Assembly (NCBI GenBank): GCA_025455945.1
Contig: JALOLN010000120.1
Span: forward strand, 1 to 6,263
Origin: Actinomycetes bacterium
GTDB lineage: Bacteria > Actinomycetota > Actinomycetes > Prado026
Length of the DNA stretch: 6,263 bases
Direction of reading: 5' to 3'
This document shows positions 1 to 5,154 of this stretch, piece after piece (the stretch's first letter is position 1; each line of letters opens with the position of its first letter). The translations under genes and the position numbers were made by a program. The notes beneath the pieces were generated by a model. That model did not search any database and was not told the origin of the DNA. It saw only the letters and a program-made list of their open reading frames with translations.

Positions 1-1265
1 GGGACCTCGGCCCCGAGCTGGCACAGCACCCCCAGCCCGCCGAGCCAGACCCGGTGCACGAGCAGGTACTCCGGCGGCAGGTTGAGCTTCAGCCCCATGG
101 TCCAGTTCTCCGAGCGGGGGTCCTTGAGCCGGGTGAACTGCTCCCGGAGCCACTCCCGGTCGAACCGGAACCGCTCGGCCGCCGCTGGGACGACGAACGG
201 CCCGAGGTAGTCCATGAGCGGCTGCGGGTCGACCCGGGCGCCCGGTCGGACGAACCCCTCCGCCCGCAGTCCCTCGAGGACCGTCTCGTCGTCCCCCGCC
301 AGCGCGGTGCGCAGCAGCCGGCCGATCGACGGGGGCAGCCCGTCGGGGAAGCGGGCGACCGCGCCGAAGTCGAGCACGCCGAGCCGGCCGTCCCCGACGA
401 TCCGGTAGTTGCCCGGGTGCGGGTCGGCGTGCAGCAGCCCCGCCCGCGCGGGCCCGGAGAACAGGAAGCGCAGGTACCGCTCCCCGGCGGCGTCGCGCTG
501 CTCGGTGGACCCGTCGGCGATGATCGTCGACAGCGGCGTGCCGTCGAGCCACTCGGTGACCAGCACCGTCTCGGCCTGGGCGACGACCGCGGGCACCGCG
601 ATGTCCTGGTCACCTGCGTAGGCGAAGGCGAAGGCGGCCTGCGAGCCGGCCTCGAGGGTGTAGTCGAGCTCCTCCGTGATCCGCTCCCGCAGCTCCTGCA
701 CCAGTGGCTTGACGTCCAGCCCGGGGACCATGCCGCCGAACATCCGGGCCAGCCGGCCGATCTGGTCGAGGTCCGCGGCCAGGGCGTCGGCCGACCCCGG
801 GTACTGCACCTTGACGGCGACCGGCCGGCCGTCGTGCCACACGGCGCGGTGCACCTGGCCGATGGACGCCGCTGCGGCCGGGACGTCGTCGAAGGAGGCG
901 AACCGCCGCCGCCACTGCCGGCCGAACGCCCGGCCGAGGACCTGGTGCACGGTGGTCGCCGGCATCGGCGGCGCCGACTCCTGCAGCCGGGTCAGCGTGG
1001 CCCGGTACGGTCCGGCGAACTCCTCCGGCAGCGCGGCCTCGAAGATCGACATGGCCTGGCCGAACTTCATCGCCCCGCCCTTGAGCTCACCGAGCACCCG
1101 GAAGACCTGCTCGGCGGTACGGGCCTGGACCTCCGCGGCCACCAGCTCGGCGGGCTTGCCCCCGACCCGCTTGCCCAGACCGATCGCGGTGCGCCCGGCG
1201 AAGCCGATGGGCAGCGCAGCGAGCTTCGCCGACCGGGTCACGGCGCGCCGGGGCAGTTCGGTCAC
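1..1265 (-). CDS. ABC1/AarF/UbiB-family atypical kinase-like protein, 3' end cut by window edge
   Basis: The frame gives 421 residues before the left edge; family members are usually about 430-460, so little is missing. The family signatures are in order: KFGQ at 67-70 (the KxGQ motif of the N-terminal extension), the Ala-rich loop AAAASIGQV at 130-138 that replaces the kinase P-loop, VAVKVQ with the likely nucleotide-binding Lys at 152, ExD as ELD at 199-201, HADPHPGN at 279-286 (catalytic loop) and DFG at 299-301. UbiB/ADCK homologues are ATPases that support quinone or lipid metabolism. In actinobacteria the role is unsettled, and I see no clear membrane anchor in the visible part. The start is GTG at 1265, with GGGGGA 10 nt upstream and an in-frame stop at 1284-1286. 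It lies 38 bp behind the NTF2-like gene, so it is probably co-transcribed. From memory, a similar ABC1 gene (Rv3197) sits beside whiB7 and uvrD2 in M. tuberculosis. Family assignment is secure; the substrate is unknown. Confidence 0.93.
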   Translation of the reverse strand, partial: MTELPRRAVTRSAKLAALPIGFAGRTAIGLGKRVGGKPAELVAAEVQARTAEQVFRVLGELKGGAMKFGQAMSIFEAALPEEFAGPYRATLTRLQESAPPMPATTVHQVLGRAFGRQWRRRFASFDDVPAAAASIGQVHRAVWHDGRPVAVKVQYPGSADALAADLDQIGRLARMFGGMVPGLDVKPLVQELRERITEELDYTLEAGSQAAFAFAYAGDQDIAVPAVVAQAETVLVTEWLDGTPLSTIIADGSTEQRDAAGERYLRFLFSGPARAGLLHADPHPGNYRIVGDGRLGVLDFGAVARFPDGLPPSIGRLLRTALAGDDETVLEGLRAEGFVRPGARVDPQPLMDYLGPFVVPAAAERFRFDREWLREQFTRLKDPRSENWTMGLKLNLPPEYLLVHRVWLGGLGVLCQLGAEV

Positions 1266-1303
1266 CCGGTCATTGTCCCCCGGTCACCCGACCCCGCCAC
1301 TGC

Positions 1304-1873
1304 TCAGTCGAACACCCACCCGATCGGTGGCGCCTCGGTCTGCCGCCGCCACCAGGTGTGCGAGGCGACGAGGACCCGGCCGTCGGCGCGCTGCAGCGTG
1401 AACAGCGACAGGCCCTCCTCGGTCGTCCGCACGCCGCGGACGTCGAAGGTGATCCGCTGGCCGACAGCAGCGTGCGTGCCGCCCGGGGCGACGAGGATCG
1501 GGCCGAGCGTCTCGACGGACACGTCGGCGCGGAAGAGCAGCCGCAGCCGGGCCAGCCAGCTGGTGCCGGCGGTCTGCTCGACGACGGGCCACTGCAGGCT
1601 CTCCCCGGCGGCGAAGCTGGCCGCCTCGGTCGACGCGGCCCGCACGGCGTCCTCGTCGTGGGCGTTCCACGCCGCCACGTAGGCCTCGACCGCCCGGGTG
1701 ACCTCACGCTGCTCGGCGCTGTCGCGGCTCTCGACGTACAGCCAGCCGGCCAGCCCGGCAGTCACCGCCAGCGCGAGCACCAGCGCCACGACGAGCAGCC
1801 GTGAGGGTCGGTCGGCGTCCGCAGGCCCGTGGCCCAGGACGTCGACCGGTGGCTGCGGGTCGAGCCCCTGCAC
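1304..1873 (-). CDS. Membrane-anchored NTF2/SnoaL-like protein
   Basis: This is a 189-residue protein. Residues 1-24 are polar and Pro-rich, 25-47 form one hydrophobic transmembrane segment (starting RLLVVALVLALAV), and about 54-177 are soluble. The stretch EVTRAVEAYVAAWNAHDEDA (57-76) is typical of the first helix of NTF2/SnoaL-like folds, and the following beta-rich region fits such a domain. Few positive charges flank the N-terminal side, but an N-in, C-out topology is plausible. I cannot assign an activity; many such domains in membrane proteins are accessory or ligand-binding. The frame also opens at a GTG at 1915 (203 residues), but GTG at 1873 has GGAGGAG 9 nt upstream, so I prefer it. 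It lies 48 bp after the ThiF-like gene and 38 bp before the ABC1 gene, in the same direction. Confidence 0.8.
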   Translation of the reverse strand: MQGLDPQPPVDVLGHGPADADRPSRLLVVALVLALAVTAGLAGWLYVESRDSAEQREVTRAVEAYVAAWNAHDEDAVRAASTEAASFAAGESLQWPVVEQTAGTSWLARLRLLFRADVSVETLGPILVAPGGTHAAVGQRITFDVRGVRTTEEGLSLFTLQRADGRVLVASHTWWRRQTEAPPIGWVFD

Positions 1874-1882
1874 TCGGCCAGG

Positions 1883-1889
1883 CTCCTCC
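1883..1889 (-). promoter_or_regulatory. Ribosome binding site for the NTF2-like gene
   Basis: GGAGGAG on the minus strand lies 9 nt before the GTG at 1873. The alternative GTG at 1915 has no comparable purine run at a proper distance. This site decides the start and shortens the protein by 14 residues compared with the longest open frame. Confidence 0.7.
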
Positions 1890-1921
1890 CGGGCGCGTGG
1901 ACGGTCAAGCGCCACCGGTGC

Positions 1922-2995
1922 TCAGCCGGCAGCGGCTCCGGGCCAGGTGCAGCCGCAGGCGGGGTGCGCCCCCCAGGAGCGCCGCCGCGGGAGCGCGTCG
2001 GGGAGCCGGAGCTCGAGCACCGCGTCGGCCAGCGGCGGGCTGGCGGCCGGGTCGTCGACGTGGGCGAGCACGGCCAGGGCGGCGTGCGCGGCGACGGCGG
2101 TGGCCAGGGCCACGTCGCAGGCGGATGTGCTGCGCTCCACCGCCCGGCCCGGGTGCTCGAGCTGGGCGGCGAGCAGCGGCCAGGCCGGGTCGCGGTCGCT
2201 GCGGTGCAGGTCGAGGCAGCGCAGGCAGCCGGTGCGACCGGGCAGGACCAGGGGGCCGACGAGGCCGACGGTCTCCCGGACCACCGCCAGCAGGTGCCCC
2301 ACCCCCTCGGCCAGCAGGCGGGCCGCCCGCTGCGGCACCTCGTCGGCGTCCAGGCAGAGCACGGCGACGTCCGGACGCCGGCGGGCCCGGGGCAGCCGGT
2401 CGCTGGTGGAGGGGGCGAGCTCACGGACCACGTCCAGCGCCCCCGCCGCCCGCTCGGAGCCCACGTGCGAAGCGCGCAGGCCTCCGGGGGCCAGGTCGGC
2501 GGGCCCCACGATCTGGGGGTCGACGACGCTGAGGTGGCCGACGCCGGCCGCCGCGAGCAGCCCGGCGAGGGTCGCGCCGACGCGCCCGGCGCCGTGCACC
2601 GCCACCGCTGCGGCGCGACGCCGGGCCAGGGTCCGGCCGGACGCTCCGGCGTCGGCACGGGCCAGCGACCAGGAGGCCAGGTCGGGTGCCAGCCGTGCGC
2701 GCTCCTCGCCGCTCATCCCGGCCAGCCCGGTGAGGTCGGTGGCGGCGTCGTCCAGGGCGCCCCCGTGGCCGAGCAGGTCGAGCAGGCGACGGGCGGCCAC
2801 CGGTCCCGGGTCGCCGTCGACGGCGTCGGCGAGCACCTCGGCGCGCGTCCGGGTGCCGTCCAGCCCGAGGAGGAAGCGCGCCTCGGCCGGACCCACGCCG
2901 TCCAGCACGACGGCGAGCTCGGGGTCGACGCCCAGCTGGAGGGTTTGCTCGGCGCGCCACAGCCGACGGAGTGCGGGCTTGAGCAGGGGTCGCAC
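1922..2995 (-). CDS. ThiF/E1-like protein, actinobacterial 'cyclodehydratase / TOMM leader-binding' type
   Basis: This is a 357-residue protein. Residues 1-125 are a helical N-terminal part that may include a winged-helix, leader-peptide-binding-like (RRE-like) domain. A Rossmann nucleotide-binding motif follows, with GAGRVG at 135-140, and VVDP at 157-160 ends the second strand. CLRC (257-260) and CGC (347-349) give four cysteines likely to bind the structural zinc of the E1 fold. The GPLVLPGRTGCLRCLDLHR stretch (247-265) and C-terminal HPACGC are as I recall them in the actinobacterial family annotated ThiF or cyclodehydratase. Where canonical E1 enzymes have an NLNRQ-like ATP-binding motif, this protein has DLAPGGL (167-173), so adenylation is uncertain. 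There is no precursor peptide, YcaO or dehydrogenase nearby, so thiazole/oxazole peptide modification is not supported. The start is GTG at 2995, with GGAGGAGG 6 nt upstream. It probably leads an operon with the NTF2-like and ABC1 genes. Confidence 0.85.
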   Translation of the reverse strand: MRPLLKPALRRLWRAEQTLQLGVDPELAVVLDGVGPAEARFLLGLDGTRTRAEVLADAVDGDPGPVAARRLLDLLGHGGALDDAATDLTGLAGMSGEERARLAPDLASWSLARADAGASGRTLARRRAAAVAVHGAGRVGATLAGLLAAAGVGHLSVVDPQIVGPADLAPGGLRASHVGSERAAGALDVVRELAPSTSDRLPRARRRPDVAVLCLDADEVPQRAARLLAEGVGHLLAVVRETVGLVGPLVLPGRTGCLRCLDLHRSDRDPAWPLLAAQLEHPGRAVERSTSACDVALATAVAAHAALAVLAHVDDPAASPPLADAVLELRLPDALPRRRSWGAHPACGCTWPGAAAG

Positions 2996-3001
2996 AGGGG
3001 G

Positions 3002-3009
3002 CCTCCTCC
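3002..3009 (-). promoter_or_regulatory. Strong ribosome binding site for the ThiF-like gene
   Basis: GGAGGAGG on the minus strand lies 6 nt before the GTG at 2995. It argues against the longer frame from the ATG at 3082, whose first codons would run through a strong intergenic hairpin and encode Pro/Cys-rich sequence unlike the family. Confidence 0.8.
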
Positions 3010-3044
3010 GGCAGGGTGGGCACGACCGGCCCAGCGTGCAGGAG

Positions 3045-3080
3045 GGGGGCTGTGGAACGCCTGGGCGCTCCACAGCCCCC
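3045..3080 (-). terminator. 16-bp GC-rich hairpin between the zinc-ribbon and ThiF-like genes
   Basis: Arms at 3045-3060 and 3065-3080 enclose a 4-nt loop. In the minus-strand RNA all 16 pairs form (one G-U wobble). In the plus-strand RNA the same position is an A-C mismatch, so the pairing is better in the direction of the flanking genes. There is no U-tract, as is common for actinobacterial terminators. It may end the zinc-ribbon transcript, or act as a processing or stability element ahead of the ThiF-like gene. Confidence 0.6.
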
Positions 3081-3107
3081 ATGTGCTAGCGACCCCCGTG
3101 GCGGTGA

Positions 3108-3135
3108 CGGGGTGGCCTCCACGGCGGCCACCCCG
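3108..3135 (-). terminator. 10-bp perfect hairpin after the zinc-ribbon gene
   Basis: The arms at 3108-3117 and 3126-3135 pair perfectly around an 8-nt loop. It begins 32 nt after the zinc-ribbon stop codon on the minus strand and is followed by the larger hairpin at 3045-3080. The tandem arrangement fits a two-part, U-poor terminator. The strand is chosen from context, because the stem itself is symmetrical. Confidence 0.55.
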
Positions 3136-3167
3136 ACACCACCACGCGGGGGGTCTGGGGGCGCGGG

Positions 3168-3326
3168 TCAGGCCTTGCCGAGGATCCGGTTGAGCTTGGT
3201 GCCGCAGACCGGGCAGATGCCCTGGGCCATCCGGCGGCCGGACGCGCTGACGACGACCTGGCCGGTGAAGTCGCGCTTCTCCTTGCACTTCACGCAGTAC
3301 GCCTCGCCGGTGTAGCTCTCCGACAT
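3168..3326 (-). CDS. Small zinc-ribbon protein, DUF5679 type
   Basis: This gene encodes 52 residues. CVKC at 11-14 and CPVCGTKLNRILGK from 38 give two CxxC knuckles that should hold one zinc ion. Between them lies a short beta-type linker (GQVVVSASGRRMAQG). The layout matches the short actinobacterial DUF5679 proteins, whose function is not known to me; nucleic-acid or protein binding would be usual for such a ribbon. The start is ATG at 3326, with AGAGGA 8 nt upstream. It is the first gene of the minus-strand block and diverges from the crotonase gene. Two hairpins separate it from the ThiF-like gene, so it may be made mostly as its own short mRNA. Confidence 0.88.
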   Translation of the reverse strand: MSESYTGEAYCVKCKEKRDFTGQVVVSASGRRMAQGICPVCGTKLNRILGKA

Positions 3327-3352
3327 CGTCGGTGTCCTCTCGTTGCGGTGGG

Positions 3353-3397
3353 GGGTGCCACCCCTAGTGCAGGGGGCAGGCTGGCACCCTATGCCAG
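3353..3397 (-). promoter_or_regulatory. Putative promoter and operator-like inverted repeats ahead of the zinc-ribbon gene
   Basis: A minus-strand TAGGGT at 3391-3386 fits an actinobacterial -10 box and would give a leader of about 50 nt; I see no good -35 at the usual distance (TTGGCG at 3417-3412 is 20 nt away). The box is embedded in repeats: GGGTGCCA (3353-3360) pairs with TGGCACCC (3382-3389), CCCCT/AGGGG (3361-3365, 3371-3375) nests inside, and CTGGCA/TGCCAG (3381-3386, 3392-3397) straddles the -10. This gives three TGGCA half-sites, as expected for a repressor operator. Function is inferred. Confidence 0.45.
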
Positions 3398-3462
3398 AGC
3401 GCCGGTCCGACCGCCAATCCGATCACAGTGCGTGGGCCCGATGTCACCCACGGTGAGCGATC

Positions 3463-3468
3463 TAGCCT
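3463..3468 (+). promoter_or_regulatory. -10 box of a leaderless promoter for the crotonase gene
   Basis: TAGCCT ends 6 nt before the ATG at 3475, so transcription would be expected to start at or beside the A of the ATG. There is no Shine-Dalgarno sequence in that space. No convincing -35 hexamer is visible 16-18 nt upstream. Confidence 0.6.
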
Positions 3469-3474
3469 GCGACC

Positions 3475-4266
3475 ATGACCGATCCCCACCTGCGCGTCGA
3501 GCGCCGGCCCGACGGCGTCGTCCTCGTCACCCTGGACCACCCCCGGCGCCGCAACATGATGTCGCTGCCGATGACGACCGCCTGGGCGGAGGCGATGGGT
3601 GCCCTGCGCACGGACCGCGCGGTTCGCTGCGTCGTCGTCACGGGTGCCGGGACGGCCTTCTGCTCCGGCGGCGACACCGGGTGGCTGGGCGCCGACCCCC
3701 ACGCGTCGGTGTCCGAGCTGCGGGAGCGGATGCTGCCGTTCTACCGGGCCTGGCTGTCGATCCGTGACCTGCCGGTACCCACGGTCGCCGCGCTGAACGG
3801 TCCGGCGATCGGGGCCGGCGCGTGCCTGGCGCTCGCCTGTGACCTGCGGTACGCGGCCGCATCGGCCCGGTTCGCCGTCCCGTTCACCCAGCTGGGGCTG
3901 CACTCCGGCATGGCCGCCACCTGGCTGCTGCCGGACGTGGCGGGCACGGCGGTGGCCCGGGACCTGCTGCTCACCGGCCGGTCGCTCGACGCCGAGGGGA
4001 TGGTCGCCCGGGGCCTGGTCTCCGACGTGCTCCCGGACGAGGGGTTCCTCGACGCGGTGCTGTCCCGGGCCGCGGCGGTCGCTGCGGCGGCGCCCGTCGC
4101 CACCCGGCTCACCACGGCGGCGCTGCGCGGCGGTGGGCCGGCGAGCTTCGACGCCGCGCTGCAGTGGGAGGCGCTGGCCCAGCCGGTCACGCTCGCGACG
4201 CAGGACCTGCAGGAGGGCCTGGCCGCCGCCCGGGAGAAGCGGGCGCCGGAGTTCACCGGCCGCTGA
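3475..4266 (+). CDS. Crotonase-fold protein (enoyl-CoA hydratase/isomerase family) lacking the two catalytic glutamates
   Basis: It has 263 residues, the normal length for a single-domain crotonase. AFCSGGD at 61-67 and NGPAIGAGACLALACDLRYA at 108-127 are the two strands and loops that form the CoA-thioester oxyanion hole, and FAVPFTQLGLHSGMAATWLL (133-152) is the following active-site segment. Aligned by eye to rat mitochondrial hydratase, Glu144 falls on Cys117 and Glu164 on Phe137, and the Asp used by PaaG-type isomerases falls on Gly145. Hydration of enoyl-CoA by the usual mechanism is therefore doubtful. Acyl-CoA binding is likely; the reaction is open (isomerase, thioesterase or decarboxylase among the options). 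I recall similar 'GMAAT' crotonases in other actinobacteria, so it is a subfamily and not a decayed gene. The ATG start is supported by the leaderless -10 box. It stands alone, divergent from the zinc-ribbon gene. Confidence 0.92.
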   Translation: MTDPHLRVERRPDGVVLVTLDHPRRRNMMSLPMTTAWAEAMGALRTDRAVRCVVVTGAGTAFCSGGDTGWLGADPHASVSELRERMLPFYRAWLSIRDLPVPTVAALNGPAIGAGACLALACDLRYAAASARFAVPFTQLGLHSGMAATWLLPDVAGTAVARDLLLTGRSLDAEGMVARGLVSDVLPDEGFLDAVLSRAAAVAAAAPVATRLTTAALRGGGPASFDAALQWEALAQPVTLATQDLQEGLAAAREKRAPEFTGR

Positions 4267-4283
4267 CCGGCGCCCCTCGCCGG
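4267..4283 (+). terminator. Short GC hairpin directly after the crotonase stop
   Basis: CCGGCG (4267-4272) and CGCCGG (4278-4283) form a 6-bp perfect stem with a 5-nt loop, starting on the base after the TGA. There is no U-tract. It may act with the larger structured region just downstream to end the crotonase transcript. Confidence 0.45.
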
Positions 4284-4289
4284 CAAGGC

Positions 4290-4380
4290 GGGGGCATGCG
4301 ACGAGGCCCCCAGGTCGCACCCCCGGACCGCCCGCCTTCCCCTTGCGGACGCTCCGGGTGAGTTATCCCGGGGGCCTCGT
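4290..4380. other. Structured non-coding element with nested and competing hairpins
   Basis: An 11-bp perfect inverted repeat (4301-4311 with 4370-4380) encloses 58 nt. Inside it CCCGGA/TCCGGG (4322-4327, 4353-4358) and CCGC/GCGG (4328-4331, 4345-4348) stack into a second, bulged stem. Two other pairings compete with the outer stem: GGGGGC with GCCCCC (4290-4295, 4306-4311) and TGCGAC with GTCGCA (4297-4302, 4314-4319). It lies after the crotonase gene, and the next gene has its own promoter. A terminator is the simplest reading; a small RNA or attenuator-like switch cannot be excluded. I did not recognise a known RNA family in either orientation. Confidence 0.5.
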
Positions 4381-4424
4381 TCGGCCGGAGGCTAGGTCGG
4401 TCGCGGCGCCGGCGTCAATGTGGG

Positions 4425-4575
4425 CTGTGGACGCCGCTGGGGACACCCTGGGGACAGCGGGCCTGAGCCTGTGGGCGGACGTGGGGCGGGCTGGGGACAC
4501 CGCTGGGGACGCCGGCCGGACGGGCGTCCCCAGGCCGCGCTGACCTGCCCGAACGCCGTCCTCCGCCTGTGGACG
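4425..4575 (+). repeat. Cluster of seven CTG(G/T)GGAC repeats
   Basis: The 9-mer CTG(G/T)GGAC(A/G) occurs at 4425, 4437, 4448, 4491, 4503 and 4567, and inverted at 4525-4533. The copies at 4425 and 4567 have CTGTGGACG; the others have CTGGGGAC. Three neighbouring spacings are 11 or 12 bp, about one helical turn, and the pairs 4437/4448 and 4491/4503 form two similar 20-22-bp dimers. The cluster ends about 30 bp before the -10 box of the metallopeptidase gene. This looks like a multi-site protein-binding region. The two CTGTGGAC copies share seven bases with the actinobacterial DnaA box (TTGTCCACA in reverse), but this is not enough to call them DnaA sites. Confidence 0.6.
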
Positions 4576-4603
4576 GAAGAAAGTCGCTGTCACCGCGCCC
4601 GGC

Positions 4604-4609
4604 TAGGGT
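4604..4609 (+). promoter_or_regulatory. -10 box of a leaderless promoter for the metallopeptidase gene
   Basis: TAGGGT ends 7 nt before the ATG at 4617, so the transcript should begin at or next to the start codon. This decides the start: the ATG at 4569 in the same frame lies upstream of the promoter. No strong -35 hexamer is visible. Confidence 0.6.
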
Positions 4610-4616
4610 CCCAGGC

Positions 4617-5138
4617 ATGCCGGATGTCCCACCCGAGGTCGAGGTCCGCCGGAGCCCCCGCCGCCGGCGCACCGTCTCGGCCTACCGCGAGGGCGGGCGC
4701 ACCGTCGTGCTCATCCCGGCCCGGATGTCGCGGGCCGAGGAGCGGCACTGGGTCGAGGTCATGGTGCAGCGGCTGGCCGCCCGTGAGGCGCGCCGCCAGC
4801 CGTCCGACGAGACGCTGCTGGCCCGGGCCCGGGAGCTGTCCCGGCGGCACCTCGACGACCGCGCGGTGCCGACGTCGGTGCGCTGGGCGGCCAACCAGCG
4901 CAGCCGATGGGGGTCGTGCACGGTCACCGACGGCTCGATCCGCGTGTCGACCCGGCTCGCCGGGATGCCCGGGTGGGTGCTGGACTACGTCCTCGTCCAC
5001 GAGCTCACACACCTGCTGGTGCCGGGGCACGGGGCGGACTTCTGGGCTCTCGTCGCCCGGTACCCGCGCACCGAGCGGGCGCGGGGGTTCCTCGAGGGGT
5101 ACGCCGCGGCCTCGGGGGAGGCGGCGTCGGACGACTGA
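4617..5138 (+). CDS. YgjP-like (DUF45) zinc metallopeptidase
   Basis: It has 173 residues. HELTH at 128-132 is the HExxH zinc site, with Glu129 as the catalytic base. His138 in PGHGADFW (136-143) sits where the family places its third zinc ligand. RWGSC at 97-101 is the conserved motif just before the catalytic helix in YgjP/SprT-like domains, and the basic N-terminus (RRSPRRRRT, 11-19) leading into a beta-strand is also usual. There is no signal peptide or membrane segment, so it should act in the cytoplasm; its substrates are unknown to me. The ATG at 4617 is chosen over 4569 because of the -10 box at 4604-4609 and because the upstream codons do not resemble the family. It converges on the Lrp-type gene, and its stop codon lies inside a shared hairpin. 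Confidence 0.9.
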   Translation: MPDVPPEVEVRRSPRRRRTVSAYREGGRTVVLIPARMSRAEERHWVEVMVQRLAAREARRQPSDETLLARARELSRRHLDDRAVPTSVRWAANQRSRWGSCTVTDGSIRVSTRLAGMPGWVLDYVLVHELTHLLVPGHGADFWALVARYPRTERARGFLEGYAAASGEAASDD

Positions 5139-5154
5139 GTCCGACGCCTCAGTC
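5123..5154. terminator. Interlocked bidirectional terminator between convergent genes
   Basis: Hairpin A pairs 5123-5131 with 5140-5148 (9 bp perfect, 8-nt loop). Hairpin B pairs 5133-5139 with 5148-5154 (7 bp perfect, 8-nt loop). The loop of A is mostly the left arm of B, and the right arm of A fills the loop of B, so only one can form fully at a time. The stop codons of both convergent genes, 10 bp apart, lie inside these arms. There is no T-tract on either side. Confidence 0.65.

Noticed and set aside
1262..1273. Three-codon mini-ORF (ATG ACC GGG TGA) overlapping the ABC1 GTG start
   Set aside because: The GGGGGA run is only 2 nt from this ATG but well placed for the GTG, so translation of the mini-ORF is unlikely.
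54..1682. 542-codon open frame on the plus strand
   Set aside because: It lies antisense to the ABC1 and NTF2-like genes, has Arg/Gly/Pro-rich sequence typical of GC-rich shadow frames, and shows no domain.
1922..2995. Thiazole/oxazole-modified microcin biosynthesis cluster
   Set aside because: Only the ThiF-like protein is present; YcaO, dehydrogenase, precursor peptide and exporter genes are absent from the window.
2996..3082. Longer N-terminus of the ThiF-like protein from the ATG at 3082
   Set aside because: The extra 29 codons run through the 16-bp hairpin, and GGAGGAGG sits 6 nt before the GTG at 2995.
1698..3193. Long plus-strand open frames (463 and 454 codons)
   Set aside because: They are antisense to the well-supported ThiF-like gene, low in complexity and without family signatures.
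4290..4380. tRNA or 6C-type small RNA
   Set aside because: There is no TTCGA-type T-arm or acceptor stem, and the loops have only five consecutive C residues and lack the paired 6C layout.
4425..4533. CRISPR array
   Set aside because: The repeats are 9 bp with 2-34-bp gaps, one is inverted, and there are no cas genes.
4425..4575. Replication origin with DnaA boxes
   Set aside because: The repeats share at most seven of nine bases with the DnaA box, and there is no dnaA/dnaN neighbour or AT-rich unwinding element.
4569..4616. Longer N-terminus of the metallopeptidase from the ATG at 4569
   Set aside because: It is upstream of the TAGGGT -10 box and overlaps the last repeat of the CTGKGGAC cluster; the added residues do not look like the family.
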